Below are positions 8,025 through 16,778 of a DNA stretch of 64,000 nucleotides, one piece after another. How positions within the stretch are numbered: position 1 is the first letter of the stretch; each line of letters begins with the position of its first letter. The position numbers and the translations under genes are program-made. This DNA is from an uncultured Clostridia bacterium (GTDB lineage: Bacteria > Bacillota > Clostridia > UBA1381), in contig CANPXG010000004.1 of the NCBI GenBank assembly GCA_947585795.1, positions 1 through 64,000 of the forward strand, in the 5' to 3' direction. Below the pieces are notes generated by a model that ran no database searches, was not told the origin of the DNA, and worked only from the letters and a program-made list of their open reading frames with translations.

Positions 8025-8276
8025 ATGGTAACTATAAATAACACGGCAATGGATATTGGAGTTATGGATGATCTGTATAACCAAACAGCGGACGGTGTTG
8101 AAATTATTTTAAAGAACAGATATAAAATGACCGCAGCCAATGCAAAAAAGGCTGTGTCAACTTCACCGTTAAAAAATATATTTGAGAAACACGGCGACAT
8201 AGCTGCCCACACCTCTTGTGAATCATTGGCAAGGGATGTATACGAATATTGGAAACGAAATAATCGTAATGATTAA
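8025..8276 (+). CDS. Small partner protein, possible antitoxin
   Basis: An 83-aa acidic/basic mixed protein, not recognised with certainty; it may belong with the short proteins (for example DUF3791) that usually accompany DUF3990 genes. Predicted mainly helical, no membrane segment. The ATG at 8025 fits the AAGGAG site better than the GTG at 8013, which overlaps it. It lies 24 bases after the ART-like gene and is followed by a terminator, so the two form a closed two-gene operon. Confidence 0.55.
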   Translation: MVTINNTAMDIGVMDDLYNQTADGVEIILKNRYKMTAANAKKAVSTSPLKNIFEKHGDIAAHTSCESLARDVYEYWKRNNRND

Positions 8277-8280
8277 AATA

Positions 8281-8308
8281 AGCCGTTCCGTATGGACGGC
8301 TTTTTTTT
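8281..8308 (+). terminator. Terminator of the ART-like pair
   Basis: AGCCGT(T)CC-GTAT-GGACGGCT stem with one bulge, then eight T. Confidence 0.85.
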
Positions 8309-8326
8309 CATAATTTGGACACAATT
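8303..8326. repeat. 24-bp direct repeat, right copy
   Basis: Identical to 7275-7298; its first six T are the T-run of the preceding terminator. Confidence 0.9.
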
Positions 8327-8352
8327 ATATTTGAGTGGTGGGATACTGATTA

Positions 8353-8381
8353 TTGACTTATGAGAAAAAAAGTGATATAAT
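8353..8381 (+). promoter_or_regulatory. Promoter of SLH protein gene
   Basis: TTGACT (8353-8358), 17-base spacer, TATAAT (8376-8381). Confidence 0.8.
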
Positions 8382-8427
8382 ATATAATGTATTGCTATGT
8401 TTTCAGAAAAGGAAAGGTGATAGATTT

Positions 8428-11400
8428 ATGAAAAGGATTTTTGCAATGCTCGCGGCGTGCGTTCTGACGGTGTCGGCAATTTGTCAGACGGCGGTTTTCG
8501 CGGCATTTAGCGATGTTACCGATACAAATCCGTATAAAGACGCAATCACGACTCTCACGAAGCTGTCGGTTATTGAAGGGTACGGGGACAATACCTTTAA
8601 GCCCGAAAATTCCATCACGCGCGCGGAGTTTACGAAAATAATTGTATTTACACTCGGATTCCAAAATCTTACATACACACAGTATGATTATACGGATATT
8701 GATGGTAACTGGGCGAAGGATTACATACAGACGGCAAGCAATCTCGGTATTATCGCCGGCTTCGGCGACGGTATATTCGATCCCGATAGTCCGGTAACCT
8801 ACGAGCAGGCTCTTAAGATGGTCGTCTGCGCTTTGGGCTACGAGCAGTTTACTCAGGAGCTTGAAAGCGATATGGACAACTGGGCGAGCAAGTACATAAG
8901 AGAAGCGGTCACGATAGGTCTTACAAATGATATAACGGGACTGCAGTTCTCCGACAGCGCGCCGAGAGGCGTTGTCGCGCAGATAATTTACAACGCGCTC
9001 AACGTTGAGCTGTACGACTTCAACGGTCAGAGCTGGGTAAAGTCGGGCAGAACGCTTTTGCACGATTACCTTAAAGCCGACATGGTCAAGGGTATACTCG
9101 TCGGCGTGAGCGACAGCGTGACGGAGGAATGTACGCGTGAGCTCGGTGAGGATGATATGGATATTCTCACTCAGGGCGGCGACGAGGTAATAATCAATTT
9201 CTACGAGTACACGCAGAACAAGGAAGATATTTCAAAGTATCTCGGTACCACGCTCACCGTATATTACCGTGAAAGCACCATAAGCGATGAGAAAATGCTC
9301 ATCATAATCGACGATGAAACAATCAAAAATTCAAATATCGACCTCAAGTACGACGATATAGACAGCTTATCCGGTACCAATTTAAAGTATTACGACGATA
9401 ATAACAGGTCAAAGAACGTCAAGCTGAGAGATGAGGATCTTACGGTGCGCTACAACGGTAAAAACGTCGCAGCCGACAGCGCCGTTACTCTGACAAATCC
9501 CGTGACGAAGGAAAGTGAAACGTTTACGCGTCAGCAGGCGCTCGAAATGTGGCTCACGCCCGACAGCGACTATTTCATATACGGTGATGTTAAACTGACG
9601 GACAGCGGTTCGGACGGCGTTATCGACATGGTCCAAATCAACGACTATGAAACGATCGTCGCGCTCTCCGCGCCGTCCTCGTCGGATTACCGTATCACGG
9701 ACAAGCTCGTGACGGGTAATTACCTCATTCTCGATCCGCAGAGCGCAAATTACGAGTACACGATAACAAAGAACGGCTCGTCTATCCCCGTTACGTCAAT
9801 AGCGGCGAACGACGTAATGCTTTACGCGGAAAGTCTTGACGGCTCGTATTATTCGGTAATCGTTACAAACAAGACGGTAAGCGGTTCCATCACGTCCATG
9901 GCATCAAGCAAAAACCGCATGACGATAAACGGAACGTCGTACGCGATAGGCGACAGGTGCGAAGCTTACATTAAGGAAAAGGACAATAAGGAAATCAAGG
10001 CAGGTATCTCGGGTACGTTCTACCTCGACGCTTTGGATACCGCCGTTTACGGCACGATCGCTCAGGAAGCCGTGTCGCCGTACGCGTATATAGCGAACGC
10101 GTTCTACGATTACGACGAGGGAGGAAAATCGTACATAACCGTGTACGCGCCGAACGTATCGGCGTCGAGCGCGGCTTCGTATCCGTTAAAGAGCAAAATC
10201 AAGCTCAACGGTTCGAGCGTGGACAGTGAGGCGGCTCTTGACAGGCTGCTCACGTCGGCATCCTACGCCGATAACGAAACGGAGTACGCGGACAAGATAT
10301 ACGGCGCGGGTAAAACGCCCAATATCCCCGAATACGCTCAGCCGGCGCGCGTGACCGTCCAAAACGGTGAAGTGACGGCTATAGTGACGCTTACGTCGGA
10401 CGAGATAGCGGACGAGAACAACGACACGGAAAAGCTTGTCGAGTGCAAGGGCATAGGTCAGTACACGTACTCCTCCAACAGCTTCACGCAAAACGGCAAG
10501 ACATCGTTCTCGGTGAACTCGAACACGACAGTCCTCTACGTTCCCTCAGACCGCACGACAAAGAACAAGTACGCGAAGAAAACGCCTTCTTCGGCGTTTA
10601 CGTCGGGTGACTCGTATTATTTGGAGGCGTATGACATAAATTCCTCGAAGGTCGCGGGACTTATAATTCTCTACGGTAACGACGGCTCGCTCACGCAGGT
10701 AAAGAAGGATACGGACTTCTCCGTCATAGCTTCACAGCCTGAAGAAACATACAGCGAGCAGACCGACAGCGCGGAGCTGAAGTTTGACGTGTTCGCCGGC
10801 ACCACCGGTACGCCGAAGTCGTGGACGACGTATGACCGCAATGAGTTTAGCGACGTTGAAGTCGGCGACGTTATACAGTTCGCTTACGACAGTGACAACC
10901 TTATACAGGGACGCGTTAACAACATAAGATTTTCCGACATCGCCGCCGTGCTTGACGGTGAGGAGTATGACGGTCAGAAGTACAATTGGGCGGAGCCGCT
11001 GACTCCGAGCGAGGATAATAATTATCAAAAGTACAAGTTTGACTACCGCTTCAAGAAGGCGGGCAGCGATGAGGACGAGATGTTTACAAGCTCCTCACTC
11101 GGTACCATTCCCTATTCGAGAGCTTGTATGTACAATGTAAGTCAGGTGCTGACCGACGAGAACAAGCTCTTCGTTACGAAAAGCGGTTTCTCGAAGGACG
11201 AGGGCGGCGCGTTCGTGCTCGACGACAGTGATTATGAGGAGGTCAATATAACGTCCTCGACAAAGATACTGCGTATGGAGGACGACAGAGAGGAAATCAG
11301 CAGATACGCCGCCGGTACGGAAACGGCTATGACGATAAACGACCTTAAGGACGCGAAGAATTACGGAACGGAATGTTCAAAGATCCTCGTTTGTCTGTCA

Positions 11401-11436
11401 AAAGGCACGGCTAAAATGATAGTTGTTTACAATTAA
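8428..11436 (+). CDS. Large SLH-domain cell-surface protein
   Basis: A 1002-aa secreted protein anchored to secondary cell-wall polymer through N-terminal SLH domains. The ATG at 8428 (MKRIFAML) follows GGAAAGGTGA and gives a signal peptide cleaved after AVFA (about residue 26). SLH repeats follow at about 28-75, 88-140 and 155-205, with the typical VIEGYGDNTFKPENSITRAEF and IIAGFGDGIFDPDSPVTYEQA patterns. The remaining 800 residues are rich in D, S, T, Y and N, with no recognisable catalytic domain; it may be a structural S-layer-type protein. It has its own promoter and terminator. Confidence 0.85.
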   Translation: MKRIFAMLAACVLTVSAICQTAVFAAFSDVTDTNPYKDAITTLTKLSVIEGYGDNTFKPENSITRAEFTKIIVFTLGFQNLTYTQYDYTDIDGNWAKDYIQTASNLGIIAGFGDGIFDPDSPVTYEQALKMVVCALGYEQFTQELESDMDNWASKYIREAVTIGLTNDITGLQFSDSAPRGVVAQIIYNALNVELYDFNGQSWVKSGRTLLHDYLKADMVKGILVGVSDSVTEECTRELGEDDMDILTQGGDEVIINFYEYTQNKEDISKYLGTTLTVYYRESTISDEKMLIIIDDETIKNSNIDLKYDDIDSLSGTNLKYYDDNNRSKNVKLRDEDLTVRYNGKNVAADSAVTLTNPVTKESETFTRQQALEMWLTPDSDYFIYGDVKLTDSGSDGVIDMVQINDYETIVALSAPSSSDYRITDKLVTGNYLILDPQSANYEYTITKNGSSIPVTSIAANDVMLYAESLDGSYYSVIVTNKTVSGSITSMASSKNRMTINGTSYAIGDRCEAYIKEKDNKEIKAGISGTFYLDALDTAVYGTIAQEAVSPYAYIANAFYDYDEGGKSYITVYAPNVSASSAASYPLKSKIKLNGSSVDSEAALDRLLTSASYADNETEYADKIYGAGKTPNIPEYAQPARVTVQNGEVTAIVTLTSDEIADENNDTEKLVECKGIGQYTYSSNSFTQNGKTSFSVNSNTTVLYVPSDRTTKNKYAKKTPSSAFTSGDSYYLEAYDINSSKVAGLIILYGNDGSLTQVKKDTDFSVIASQPEETYSEQTDSAELKFDVFAGTTGTPKSWTTYDRNEFSDVEVGDVIQFAYDSDNLIQGRVNNIRFSDIAAVLDGEEYDGQKYNWAEPLTPSEDNNYQKYKFDYRFKKAGSDEDEMFTSSSLGTIPYSRACMYNVSQVLTDENKLFVTKSGFSKDEGGAFVLDDSDYEEVNITSSTKILRMEDDREEISRYAAGTETAMTINDLKDAKNYGTECSKILVCLSKGTAKMIVVYN

Positions 11437-11448
11437 AAACGGACATAC

Positions 11449-11487
11449 AAAAACGGCGTTCACGTTGAAGTGAACGCCGTTTTTTTC
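11449..11487. terminator. Bidirectional terminator
   Basis: AAAACGGCGTTCAC and GTGAACGCCGTTTT form a long stem with T-runs on both strands. It separates the SLH gene from murC, which converge here. Confidence 0.85.
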
Positions 11488-11489
11488 GT

Positions 11490-12884
11490 TTACTTTATTA
11501 TCAAGTCGTTTATTTTTACCACGTCGCCCGCGCCCATTGTAAAGACTATGTCGTTCTCACCGACGCTGCTTTTCAAAAAGTCGGCTATGTCCGAAAAATC
11601 GTCTATATACCTTACGCTCACGCCGCGCTTTTTTATATCCTCAGCCAAGTCCTGCGGTCTTGTAACTCCGTCAAACTGTTCGCGAGCCGCGTATATGTGG
11701 GTGAGTATAAGCTCGTCCGCGTCATCAAACGCTTCGGTAAACTCCTTCCAAAGCGTGCGCGTCCTCGAGTAGGTGTGGGGCTGGAACACGCACCATATCT
11801 TGTTATGGTCAAACTTTTTCGCGGCGCTTAAGGTCGCCTTTATCTCGGTCGGGTGATGCGCGTAATCGTCTATCACCACCGCGCCGTTTAAAAATCCCTT
11901 CTTTTCAAAGCGCCTGTGCGTGCCTTTAAAGTTTTCTATGCCGCGCGCCGCCGTCACGGCGTTCACGTCCGAAAGCTCGCATACAGCCACCGTCGCGAGC
12001 GCGTTTAAAATGTTGTGCTCCCCGGGTACGTTCAGGTGAAGCGAGCATATTTTTTCGCCGCGGCGCATAACGTCAAAGCTCGGGAAGCCCGCGCTGTAAA
12101 CCACGTTTTCGGGATAGTAGTCAAACGCGCTGTCCATACCGTATGTGATTATTTTTAAATCGTCCGCGCCCAAAAGCGCCTTTTGGACGTTCTCGTCGCC
12201 GCCCATGGCAACGACGTAACCCACGTCCTTCGTCAGATACGCGAAGCGCCTGAAGCTGTCTATAATTTCGTCTATACCGGAGAAGAAATCGAGATGGTCC
12301 TCCTCGATATTCGTTATAAGCGCTATTGTCGGGTAGAAATTGAGGAAGCTGTTCGTGTACTCGCAAGCCTCGGTCACGAAGTAGTCGGACGAGCCGGTCC
12401 GTATGTTTCCGTCGATAAGGTCAAGCTCGCCGCCGACGCTTATCGTCGGATCCAGTCCCGCGCCGACGAGCGCGTGCGCAAGCATGGAGGTCGTCGTCGT
12501 CTTGCCGTGCGTGCCGCTTACGCCGACGGCGTGTTTGTAGTTCTTCATTATCGCGCCCAAAAATTCCGCGCGGTTTATCATTCTCACGCCTTTTTCTTTC
12601 GCGGCGATCATTTCGGGGTTATCGTCATGAACCGCCGCCGTGTACACGACGAGCGACGCGTTTTTTATTCCGTCCTCGTTCACCGCGTCGTGTCCGTAAA
12701 CGATTTTTGCCCCCATCTGCTCGAGCTTTCGCGTTATATCGCTTTCGTTCCAGTCGGAGCCGGTCACGCGGTAGCCGTCTTTCAGCGCGATCTGTGCCAA
12801 GCCACTCATGCTGATGCCGCCGATACCGATAAAGTGTATGCTCGAATTTTGTCCGATGTCGGACATTACAAACCTATCCATCAT
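11490..12884 (-). CDS. murC: UDP-N-acetylmuramate--L-alanine ligase
   Basis: A 464-aa cytoplasmic Mur ligase that adds L-alanine to UDP-MurNAc in peptidoglycan synthesis. The N-terminal Rossmann domain begins [14 protein letters not shown]; the ATP site is GTHGKTTT (124-131); the central domain has the [10 protein letters not shown] block and the C-terminal domain the [14 protein letters not shown] block. Full length. The ATG at 12884 is used because GAGGAG lies just upstream; the ATG at 12896 would place that site inside the gene. Confidence 0.97.
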   Translation of the reverse strand: MMDRFVMSDIGQNSSIHFIGIGGISMSGLAQIALKDGYRVTGSDWNESDITRKLEQMGAKIVYGHDAVNEDGIKNASLVVYTAAVHDDNPEMIAAKEKGVRMINRAEFLGAIMKNYKHAVGVSGTHGKTTTTSMLAHALVGAGLDPTISVGGELDLIDGNIRTGSSDYFVTEACEYTNSFLNFYPTIALITNIEEDHLDFFSGIDEIIDSFRRFAYLTKDVGYVVAMGGDENVQKALLGADDLKIITYGMDSAFDYYPENVVYSAGFPSFDVMRRGEKICSLHLNVPGEHNILNALATVAVCELSDVNAVTAARGIENFKGTHRRFEKKGFLNGAVVIDDYAHHPTEIKATLSAAKKFDHNKIWCVFQPHTYSRTRTLWKEFTEAFDDADELILTHIYAAREQFDGVTRPQDLAEDIKKRGVSVRYIDDFSDIADFLKSSVGENDIVFTMGAGDVVKINDLIIK

Positions 12885-13032
12885 TTTTCTCCTCATAAAG
12901 TTTAATACGGTTATTCTATTATTATATACCTTAAAACGCGAATTGAAAACCCTTTTTTGTAAAATTTATCATATACCGATAAAAGTATTACAAAGCATTG
13001 GCTTTTTGTTTAATAAAATCTGTGCAAAATAC

Positions 13033-13061
13033 TTGACAAATCTAAAGTTTTACTATATTAT
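13033..13061 (+). promoter_or_regulatory. spoVG promoter
   Basis: TTGACA (13033-13038), 17-base spacer, TATTAT (13056-13061). The interval 12905-13030 shows no gene. Confidence 0.75.
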
Positions 13062-13104
13062 AAAGTTAGCAAAGAGTATATTTTGCCGAAAGGTGGTGAA
13101 AGAC

Positions 13105-13389
13105 ATGGAAATTACAGACATCAGAATCAAAAAGGTTTCTAACGACAGCAAAATGAAGGCGGTGGCTTCTGTCACTTTTGATAACGCTTTTGCTGTACAT
13201 GACGTAAAGGTTATTGAAGGACCTGAAAAATTGTTTGTTGCTATGCCAAGCAGAAGAACTCCCGACGGTGAGTATAGAGATATCGCTCATCCCATCAACA
13301 GCGACATGCGCGGAATTCTTGAAAGCAGGGTTCTCGCAGCATATGAAGCTATTGAGGAAGACTCGGATTTTTCAGCGGATGCTGAATAA
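13105..13389 (+). CDS. spoVG: Septation/regulatory protein SpoVG
   Basis: A 94-aa SpoVG, a small nucleic-acid-binding regulator conserved in Firmicutes that affects septation, sporulation and capsule or virulence genes. Recognised from [60 protein letters not shown] precedes the ATG. The start at 13105 is the family start although the frame is open further upstream. Single-gene unit with promoter and terminator. Confidence 0.95.
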   Translation: MEITDIRIKKVSNDSKMKAVASVTFDNAFAVHDVKVIEGPEKLFVAMPSRRTPDGEYRDIAHPINSDMRGILESRVLAAYEAIEEDSDFSADAE

Positions 13390-13414
13390 TTTTACATTAT
13401 ATATATAACATAAA

Positions 13415-13456
13415 TAATAAATATCCACCCGTTTTTGCGGGTGGATATTTATTTTT
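13415..13456. terminator. Bidirectional terminator
   Basis: AAATATCCACCCG and CGGGTGGATATTT stem with a T-rich loop and T-runs on both strands. It lies between spoVG and the converging SLH gene. Confidence 0.85.
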
Positions 13457-14507
13457 AACGTATCAAGTTATAAAGACGGACGACCGTGGCTACCGCCTGT
13501 TCGACGGTGTACGCGCCCTGCGGCGCAAACTCGGTGTCGGTGACGCCGGTCATAATTCCGTACTCGTTCGCCCATGTAACGTAAAACTGCGCCCACGGTG
13601 AAACGCTCCACGCGTCGGAATACGGCAAGGTCGTTTCCGTGCCTATCCATATGTATCTTTCCGCGACCTTGCAAAGAAGCGCCGCCGCTTCCTCGCGCGT
13701 GATCATTCCGTGAGGATCGAAGTGCGTGTCGTCCTTACCGCTGACTATGCCGAGCGCGTACAGTATGTTTACGGAGTCGTCAACTCCGTCACAGTCCTCA
13801 AAGTAATTTCTAAGGTACGCGCCGCCGTTGTCGAACATGTACGCGTCGAGTGAAACGTAATTTTCGTTCACGGCGATAAGGTTGCCGAGCAGCACGCAAA
13901 ACTGTTCGCGCGTTATGTTGTCGGAGTACTTGTTCGTAAACTCGTACGGGAGCAGGCTGTACGCCGCCGCCTCCCTTGCCGCCGGCTGCGCCCACTGCGC
14001 GGACGGGAGCTTTAAAAAGTCGTTCGCCGCAGCGCGGTAAATTTCGGCTCCGTCAGTCTTGTCGGAGGAGTCCTTGTACGCGCTGTCGAGGTACAGAAGC
14101 TGCTGCGTGTCGCTGTCACCGAGCTTGTAGCACACGTAGTTTCCGCTTCCGTACAGACCTATCTGTATACCTGAATTTAAGTAATAGCTTTTTACGTCCG
14201 AGGCGGTGTACACGTTTACCGCGATACCGCGAAACGGTGTGGGATTTATGCGGCGGGTGACCGTCATGTTCATGGCGGTGTTGAAAAACGTCTGTATGTC
14301 CGAGGCGGTAAGCTCGATGTACTTGCCGTCAGCCGTGTCCGACACGGTCATACGCGTTATGTCGCCGGCGTTAAAAATTCCCATCGCGTCCGAAAGAGTC
14401 ATGCTTTCGGGCAGGTCGACCACGTTGTACGCGCGCGCTGAAAGCGGCAGCGCGAATAACATGACCGCAAAGAGCAGTATTTTTAAAATGCGTTTAATAG
14501 TAATCAC
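13455..14507 (-). CDS. Secreted SLH-domain protein
   Basis: A 350-aa exported protein. Signal peptide (ILKILLFAVMLFALPLSARA) to about residue 26, an unassigned N-terminal domain (27-150), then SLH-like repeats at about 165-345 (ITREQFCVLLGNLI, GIVSGKDDTHFDPHGMITREE, GIMTGVTDTEFAPQGAYTVEQ). It is expected to bind the cell wall. The GTG start lies only 3 bases after the pyrE stop, so it is translated with pyrE; AAGGGG overlaps the GTG, so the precise start is uncertain. Last gene of a four-gene minus-strand operon. Confidence 0.8.
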   Translation of the reverse strand: MITIKRILKILLFAVMLFALPLSARAYNVVDLPESMTLSDAMGIFNAGDITRMTVSDTADGKYIELTASDIQTFFNTAMNMTVTRRINPTPFRGIAVNVYTASDVKSYYLNSGIQIGLYGSGNYVCYKLGDSDTQQLLYLDSAYKDSSDKTDGAEIYRAAANDFLKLPSAQWAQPAAREAAAYSLLPYEFTNKYSDNITREQFCVLLGNLIAVNENYVSLDAYMFDNGGAYLRNYFEDCDGVDDSVNILYALGIVSGKDDTHFDPHGMITREEAAALLCKVAERYIWIGTETTLPYSDAWSVSPWAQFYVTWANEYGIMTGVTDTEFAPQGAYTVEQAVATVVRLYNLIR

Positions 14508-14510
14508 CCC

Positions 14511-15176
14511 TTAGTCCAGAACGCAATAGCGGCTCATGTAGTCCTCCATTTTCGGAAGTATGCCGCCGTATGCGCCGTCTGCCTTAAGATACTCGTAAAT
14601 ATCCTTAACGGTTATTATGGCGTGTATGTTTATGCCAAAATCCTCCATGATTTCCGTGATGGTCGTTTTACTCGGATCTTGTCCGAACTCACAGCGGTTT
14701 ACCGATATAAACATGTCGGTGACCTTAACGTCAGCCGCGCCTTGAAGTATCGGCATGGTTTCGCGCACCGCCGTGCCCGCCGTAACGACGTCCTCGATTA
14801 TTATCACGCGGTCGCCGTCCTGCGGCTTGTAGCCGACGAGTGAGCCGCCTTCACCGTGGTCCTTCTCCTCCTTGCGGTTGAAGAAGTAGGGCTTGTCGAT
14901 ACTGTACTCGTTATAAAGCGCCGCCGCGGCGGCAGCGGCAAGCGGTATGCCCTTGTACGCGGGACCGAACATACAGTCGAAGCCGGTGCCGATGTTTTCC
15001 TTTATGAGCGCGGCGTAAAATTTGCCGAGCGTCGCGATTTGTTTTCCCGTTTTGAAATTACCCGTGTTTACGAAGTAGGGCGTTTCGCGTCCGCTTTTGG
15101 TGACAAAGTCGCCGAAGCGGAGAACGTCCGCGTCCGTCATGAATTTAATAAACTCTTTCTTCTTTTCCGTAAGCAT
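14511..15176 (-). CDS. pyrE: Orotate phosphoribosyltransferase
   Basis: A 221-aa enzyme that joins orotate and PRPP to make OMP in pyrimidine synthesis. The PRPP-binding signature VIIIEDVVTAGTAVRE is at about 125-140, and GPAYKGIPLA in the N-terminal half matches the family. The ATG at 15176 follows AAAGGAGA. It is unusual in sitting between a sigma factor and an SLH protein gene instead of a pyr operon. Confidence 0.95.
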   Translation of the reverse strand: MLTEKKKEFIKFMTDADVLRFGDFVTKSGRETPYFVNTGNFKTGKQIATLGKFYAALIKENIGTGFDCMFGPAYKGIPLAAAAAAALYNEYSIDKPYFFNRKEEKDHGEGGSLVGYKPQDGDRVIIIEDVVTAGTAVRETMPILQGAADVKVTDMFISVNRCEFGQDPSKTTITEIMEDFGINIHAIITVKDIYEYLKADGAYGGILPKMEDYMSRYCVLD

Positions 15177-15196
15177 CGTTATCTCCTTTCCCGTAC

Positions 15197-15934
15197 TCAA
15201 TCCCTGAAATACATACTTCTAAACTTTTTCAGTACCTTTTTTTCCATGCGTGAAATCTGCATCTGTGATGTGTTCATGATCTCCGAGATCTCCTTTTGAC
15301 TTTTTTCCTCATAGTACCTTAAGCGCACAAATTCGCGCTCCTTTTCGGTAAGTCTTTCCATACATGAAGCAACAAAATCCTTGTCCTCTATCATGAGATA
15401 ATTTCTGTCCTCAACTCCGACAACGTTGGAAAGTGAGATCTCCCCGTCGGCATACGCCTCGTACTCGAGCGACTTTATAAATGACGCGTCGCCTATTTCG
15501 TACACGCTGTCGAGAAGAGCTTCGGGTATGTTGAGTATACGCGCGATCTCGCCGCGCGATATACCGCTTGACATACGGCGGATCTTTTCCGCCTTGTAAA
15601 ATATCTCGTAAAGTCTGCGCGGTATGCGTATAAAGTTGCCCTTGTCGCGGAAATACTTACGTATCTCCCCCATCACGGTGGGCGTGGCGAACGTGGCAAA
15701 CTTAACTCCGCGGTCGGGATCAAAGCGTTCCACCGCGTACAGTATACCCATGCACGCCACCTGATATATATCGTCGTACTCCACGCCGCGATTCACAAAC
15801 TTTCGCGAAAGTATTTCTGCGATGTATATGTACGACGACACTATCTCGTCGCGAAGGCGCGTGTCGTGCGTTTCGCGGTAGCGCGAAAACATCTCATATT
15901 CACTTGTCATGATTTCGGGTTTTACTACTGCCAC
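15197..15934 (-). CDS. SigF/SigG/SigB-type RNA polymerase sigma factor
   Basis: A 245-aa group 3 sigma-70 factor with region 2 (RGVEYDDIYQVACMGILYAVE, then FATFATPTVMGEIRKYFRD), region 3 (ISRGEIARILNIPE) and region 4 (LTEKEREFVRLRYYEEKSQKEI, ISRMEKK). In known bacteria such factors control forespore or general-stress genes. No anti-sigma (SpoIIAB/RsbW) or anti-anti-sigma gene is next to it; its neighbour is a single-span membrane protein of unknown family, which could take that role. The GTG at 15934 follows AGGAGG at 6 bases. Which of SigF, SigG or SigB it matches cannot be settled by eye. Confidence 0.85.
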   Translation of the reverse strand: MAVVKPEIMTSEYEMFSRYRETHDTRLRDEIVSSYIYIAEILSRKFVNRGVEYDDIYQVACMGILYAVERFDPDRGVKFATFATPTVMGEIRKYFRDKGNFIRIPRRLYEIFYKAEKIRRMSSGISRGEIARILNIPEALLDSVYEIGDASFIKSLEYEAYADGEISLSNVVGVEDRNYLMIEDKDFVASCMERLTEKEREFVRLRYYEEKSQKEISEIMNTSQMQISRMEKKVLKKFRSMYFRD

Positions 15935-15959
15935 GGTGACCCTCCTCACTGTTATAGAA

Positions 15960-16619
15960 TTACTTTATAAGCTCCTTCGCAATATTAAGAGCGTCCTTAT
16001 AAATTTCGGCTGTTTCGTCGCCGTCCCCGTCGTATCTGCGCACGAGCAGGTAGAGATCGTCGTTGTAAATTTCGTTTTCCTCCAAAACCGCGCTACCCGA
16101 CAAATCGACCGCGTAGCCCACGCCGTCCTCGCTTTTAAGCACCTCGGCGTCGGTATCGGCGGCGTAAATACTCGTGTCCGTAAACGCGTCCGCGACGCTG
16201 TCACGGTTCAAGTAAAGCTCCGCCTCCTCCTTGTCCATAAGGTACACGGCGGCGGCTTTTTCCGTAAAGCTCATGTCCACCTTCGTCTGCATCGCGTAAT
16301 CATATTCCTCGTTGCCGACGGCACCGGAGAACATCATTCTTTGAAAATCGACCGAAGGCTTGCCGTTTCCGTCAATATCGGTTATATAGCCGTTTAAAAG
16401 CTCTGTAAGGCGCTCCGTTTCCTTCTCGGAGTAATTCATGTGTCCCGCGTATATGACGGTCATGTCGTATCTCGGACGGTTCACGCACTGAACTATCGTA
16501 ACGACGGCTATAAGCACGGCAACGGCGGTGATCACCACGCGCCATTTGTAGTAGTACCAAAAATAATTCCACCACGCGCGCGTAAACCGCGGCGGTATTT
16601 CTCCGTATTTTTCAGCCAT
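15960..16619 (-). CDS. Single-span membrane protein of unknown function
   Basis: A 219-aa protein, not recognised. A short aromatic N-terminal stretch (WWNYFWYYYKWR) leads into one membrane segment (about 27-47), then an acidic soluble domain predicted outside the cell. The ATG at 16619 (MAEKYGE) follows GGAGGGA. First gene of the operon with the sigma factor, pyrE and SLH protein; the gap to the sigma factor is 25 bases. A role in sensing or restraining the sigma factor is possible but only from position. Confidence 0.6.
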   Translation of the reverse strand: MAEKYGEIPPRFTRAWWNYFWYYYKWRVVITAVAVLIAVVTIVQCVNRPRYDMTVIYAGHMNYSEKETERLTELLNGYITDIDGNGKPSVDFQRMMFSGAVGNEEYDYAMQTKVDMSFTEKAAAVYLMDKEEAELYLNRDSVADAFTDTSIYAADTDAEVLKSEDGVGYAVDLSGSAVLEENEIYNDDLYLLVRRYDGDGDETAEIYKDALNIAKELIK

Positions 16620-16672
16620 GAAAAGCCCTCCCTCCGTGCTTTTGCCCGCGTGCGGACACAATAGCTATTTGT

Positions 16673-16701
16673 ATTGTACCACATATTCCGTCAAAATTCA
16701 A
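16673..16701 (-). promoter_or_regulatory. Promoter of the sigma-pyrE operon
   Basis: TTGAAT (16696-16701), 17-base spacer, TACAAT (16673-16678), minus strand. Confidence 0.65.
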
Positions 16702-16730
16702 GGCTTTTCCTCCAAACCGCGCCAAGACGC

Positions 16731-16771
16731 AAAAAAATCCGAACGCGCCGCGTGTGGGTGACGGTTCGGAT
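16731..16771 (-). terminator. Terminator
   Basis: Minus strand: ATCCGAAC...GTTCGGAT stem (16764-16771 with 16737-16744) followed by seven T. It ends the gene at 16779-17813. Confidence 0.8.
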
Positions 16772-16778
16772 GGGTGTA

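Noticed and set aside
15909-16397. Long plus-strand frame opposite the membrane protein gene
   Set aside because: It is antisense to a well-supported operon, has no ribosome site and looks like a codon-bias shadow. Many similar frames opposite ftsH, murC, pyrE, gap, sbcC and the giant genes were dropped for the same reason.
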